From NCBI GenBank assembly GCA_015523575.1, contig WAJZ01000102.1, positions 1-6,096 of the forward strand: DNA of 6,096 nucleotides. The letters are read 5' to 3'. Of this stretch, positions 5,367-6,096 are shown piece after piece. Numbering within the stretch: the stretch's first letter is position 1; every line of letters begins with the position of its first letter. Source of the DNA: Candidatus Hestiella acidicharens (GTDB lineage Archaea > Thermoproteota > Thermoprotei_A > Sulfolobales > Acidilobaceae). A program made the translations under genes and the position numbers. The notes beneath the pieces were generated by a model. That model was not told the DNA's origin. It ran no database searches and worked only from the letters and a program-made list of their open reading frames with translations.

Positions 5367-6096
5367 TATATTCACTTCTCCACGGGACTGATATTATGGG
5401 CTCATCTTGAATATAAGTCTTCCCAAGCATTAAAGCTATCTCAGCCTTTGATAATTCATACCCTATATAGGCTATGTGCTCCTTAGATAGGCATGCTCTC
5501 TTTATTAACTCTCTAGCCAAGCTTAGAGCATGAGAACCCTTTAAAGAAAAAACCTCCTTTCCACCTTTCTTATAGGTGACTATTATTACCTTTTCCTCGT
5601 GGTCAACGTTTATTTGGACGTATTCATCAGAACTATACTTTGGTGGTACGTATCCTATGGTTTCAGCGCTTTTCTTTTGGATCTCCATAGGCTTTTTTGC
5701 TTGCTTTAATATGAGTAAGTTGCTATAAAGACCTCTAGGTGAGGATTTTAATGAACAAGCAGTTTCAGCCACCCTTAAAGCCTCCCTAGCCTCTGCTGTT
5801 GCCCTATATGATTTATAGCTTTCTTCCACAACCAAATAGAGCGAAGCTCCGATCTCTACTGCCATACTTGCTAATAAAGCGTGCAATCCATGAGTATCCG
5901 CTTCTATCTCTTCTACCGCATCTGCAGCAGAGAATAAAAGAGGTGCTTCAATGTTTTTAGAAATCCTTGAATATCTATTCAAGCTCTCTATAAAATCTAA
6001 ACACGGCATGCCCACTACTGGATCAATTATTATGTTTATATCTCTTTTTGATAGAGACTCGTATGCAGCCTTTATATACCTAAACTCCCTACTACC
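5359..6096 (-). CDS. Dihydropteroate synthase-like protein, C-terminal part (runs off right edge)
   Basis: The frame is open to the window edge, giving 245 visible residues and no N terminus. The GTG at 6015 lies inside a conserved stretch (IIIDPVVGMPCLDFIES) and is not a true start. The visible part begins in a TIM-barrel-like region: a strand plus DPVVG, then PLLFSAADAVEEIEADTHGLHALLASMAVEIGASLYLVVEES. This matches the archaeal 'dihydropteroate synthase-related' family (TIGR00284/DUF6513, from memory), whose members are about 500 residues. The end carries the family's C-terminal region with LGKTYIQDEP (about 225-234 of the visible part). True dihydropteroate synthase joins a pterin to para-aminobenzoate. 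This archaeal family has an added domain and, as far as I know, no settled reaction; a role in folate or methanopterin-type cofactors is often suggested. It overlaps mevalonate kinase by eight bases. Confidence 0.8.
   Translation of the reverse strand, partial: GSREFRYIKAAYESLSKRDINIIIDPVVGMPCLDFIESLNRYSRISKNIEAPLLFSAADAVEEIEADTHGLHALLASMAVEIGASLYLVVEESYKSYRATAEAREALRVAETACSLKSSPRGLYSNLLILKQAKKPMEIQKKSAETIGYVPPKYSSDEYVQINVDHEEKVIIVTYKKGGKEVFSLKGSHALSLARELIKRACLSKEHIAYIGYELSKAEIALMLGKTYIQDEPIISVPWRSEYNE

Noticed and set aside
5008..5391. A 127-codon plus-strand frame opposite the start of mevalonate kinase
   Set aside because: It lies antisense to a gene with intact GHMP kinase motifs, has no family resemblance and reads as a shadow of that gene.
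5359..6015. Treating GTG 6015 as the start of a complete 218-residue protein
   Set aside because: The frame continues open to the window edge, and the residues before this GTG continue a conserved DPVVG strand, so the gene is cut by the window.

Overview
The window looks like a thermophilic archaeon, most likely a crenarchaeon (Thermoproteota). The DNA is AT-rich. Genes are preceded by GAGGTG/GGTGAT-type ribosome-binding sites at tight spacing, starts are often GTG or TTG, and core promoters look like TATA boxes rather than -35/-10 elements. The gene content agrees: an archaeal mevalonate kinase, an archaeal dihydropteroate synthase-like protein, a PTPS-like protein and a TauE/DUF1634 pair. 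I cannot name the genus from sequence alone.

Layout. Positions 1-928 (minus strand) carry a TauE/SafE-type membrane transporter followed by the first 20 codons of a probable DUF1634 membrane protein that runs off the left edge. Positions 1140-1838 (minus) encode a creatininase-family metal hydrolase with an altered active-site loop; a hairpin plus T-run terminator candidate lies behind it. Positions 1839-1930 form a compact divergent promoter. It drives the hydrolase leftward and a small MoaD/ThiS-type ubiquitin-like protein (about 1940-2185) rightward. Positions 2186-2565 are mostly non-coding but hold a TATA box and a candidate 42-codon gene. This is followed by a PTPS-like protein (2566-2892) and histidyl-tRNA synthetase hisS (about 2901-4217), which are tightly packed. 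A convergent gap (4218-4400) separates hisS from a minus-strand pair: a DHPS-like gene entering from the right edge, then mevalonate kinase, with overlapping stop and start codons.

How the genes relate. HisRS serves translation and mevalonate kinase serves isoprenoid lipid synthesis. Four other genes belong to families linked to GTP-derived pterin, flavin or molybdopterin chemistry: the creatininase-family hydrolase (possibly ArfB-like), the MoaD-like protein, the PTPS-like protein and the DHPS-like protein. Whether that is a functional grouping or chance is open.

I see no mobile element, CRISPR array, tRNA or rRNA, and no clear new multi-gene system. The best leads are three divergent small proteins: a MoaD-like protein whose glycine tail is not terminal, a PTPS homologue lacking the usual first zinc histidine and catalytic cysteine, and a creatininase homologue with a shortened metal-site loop.
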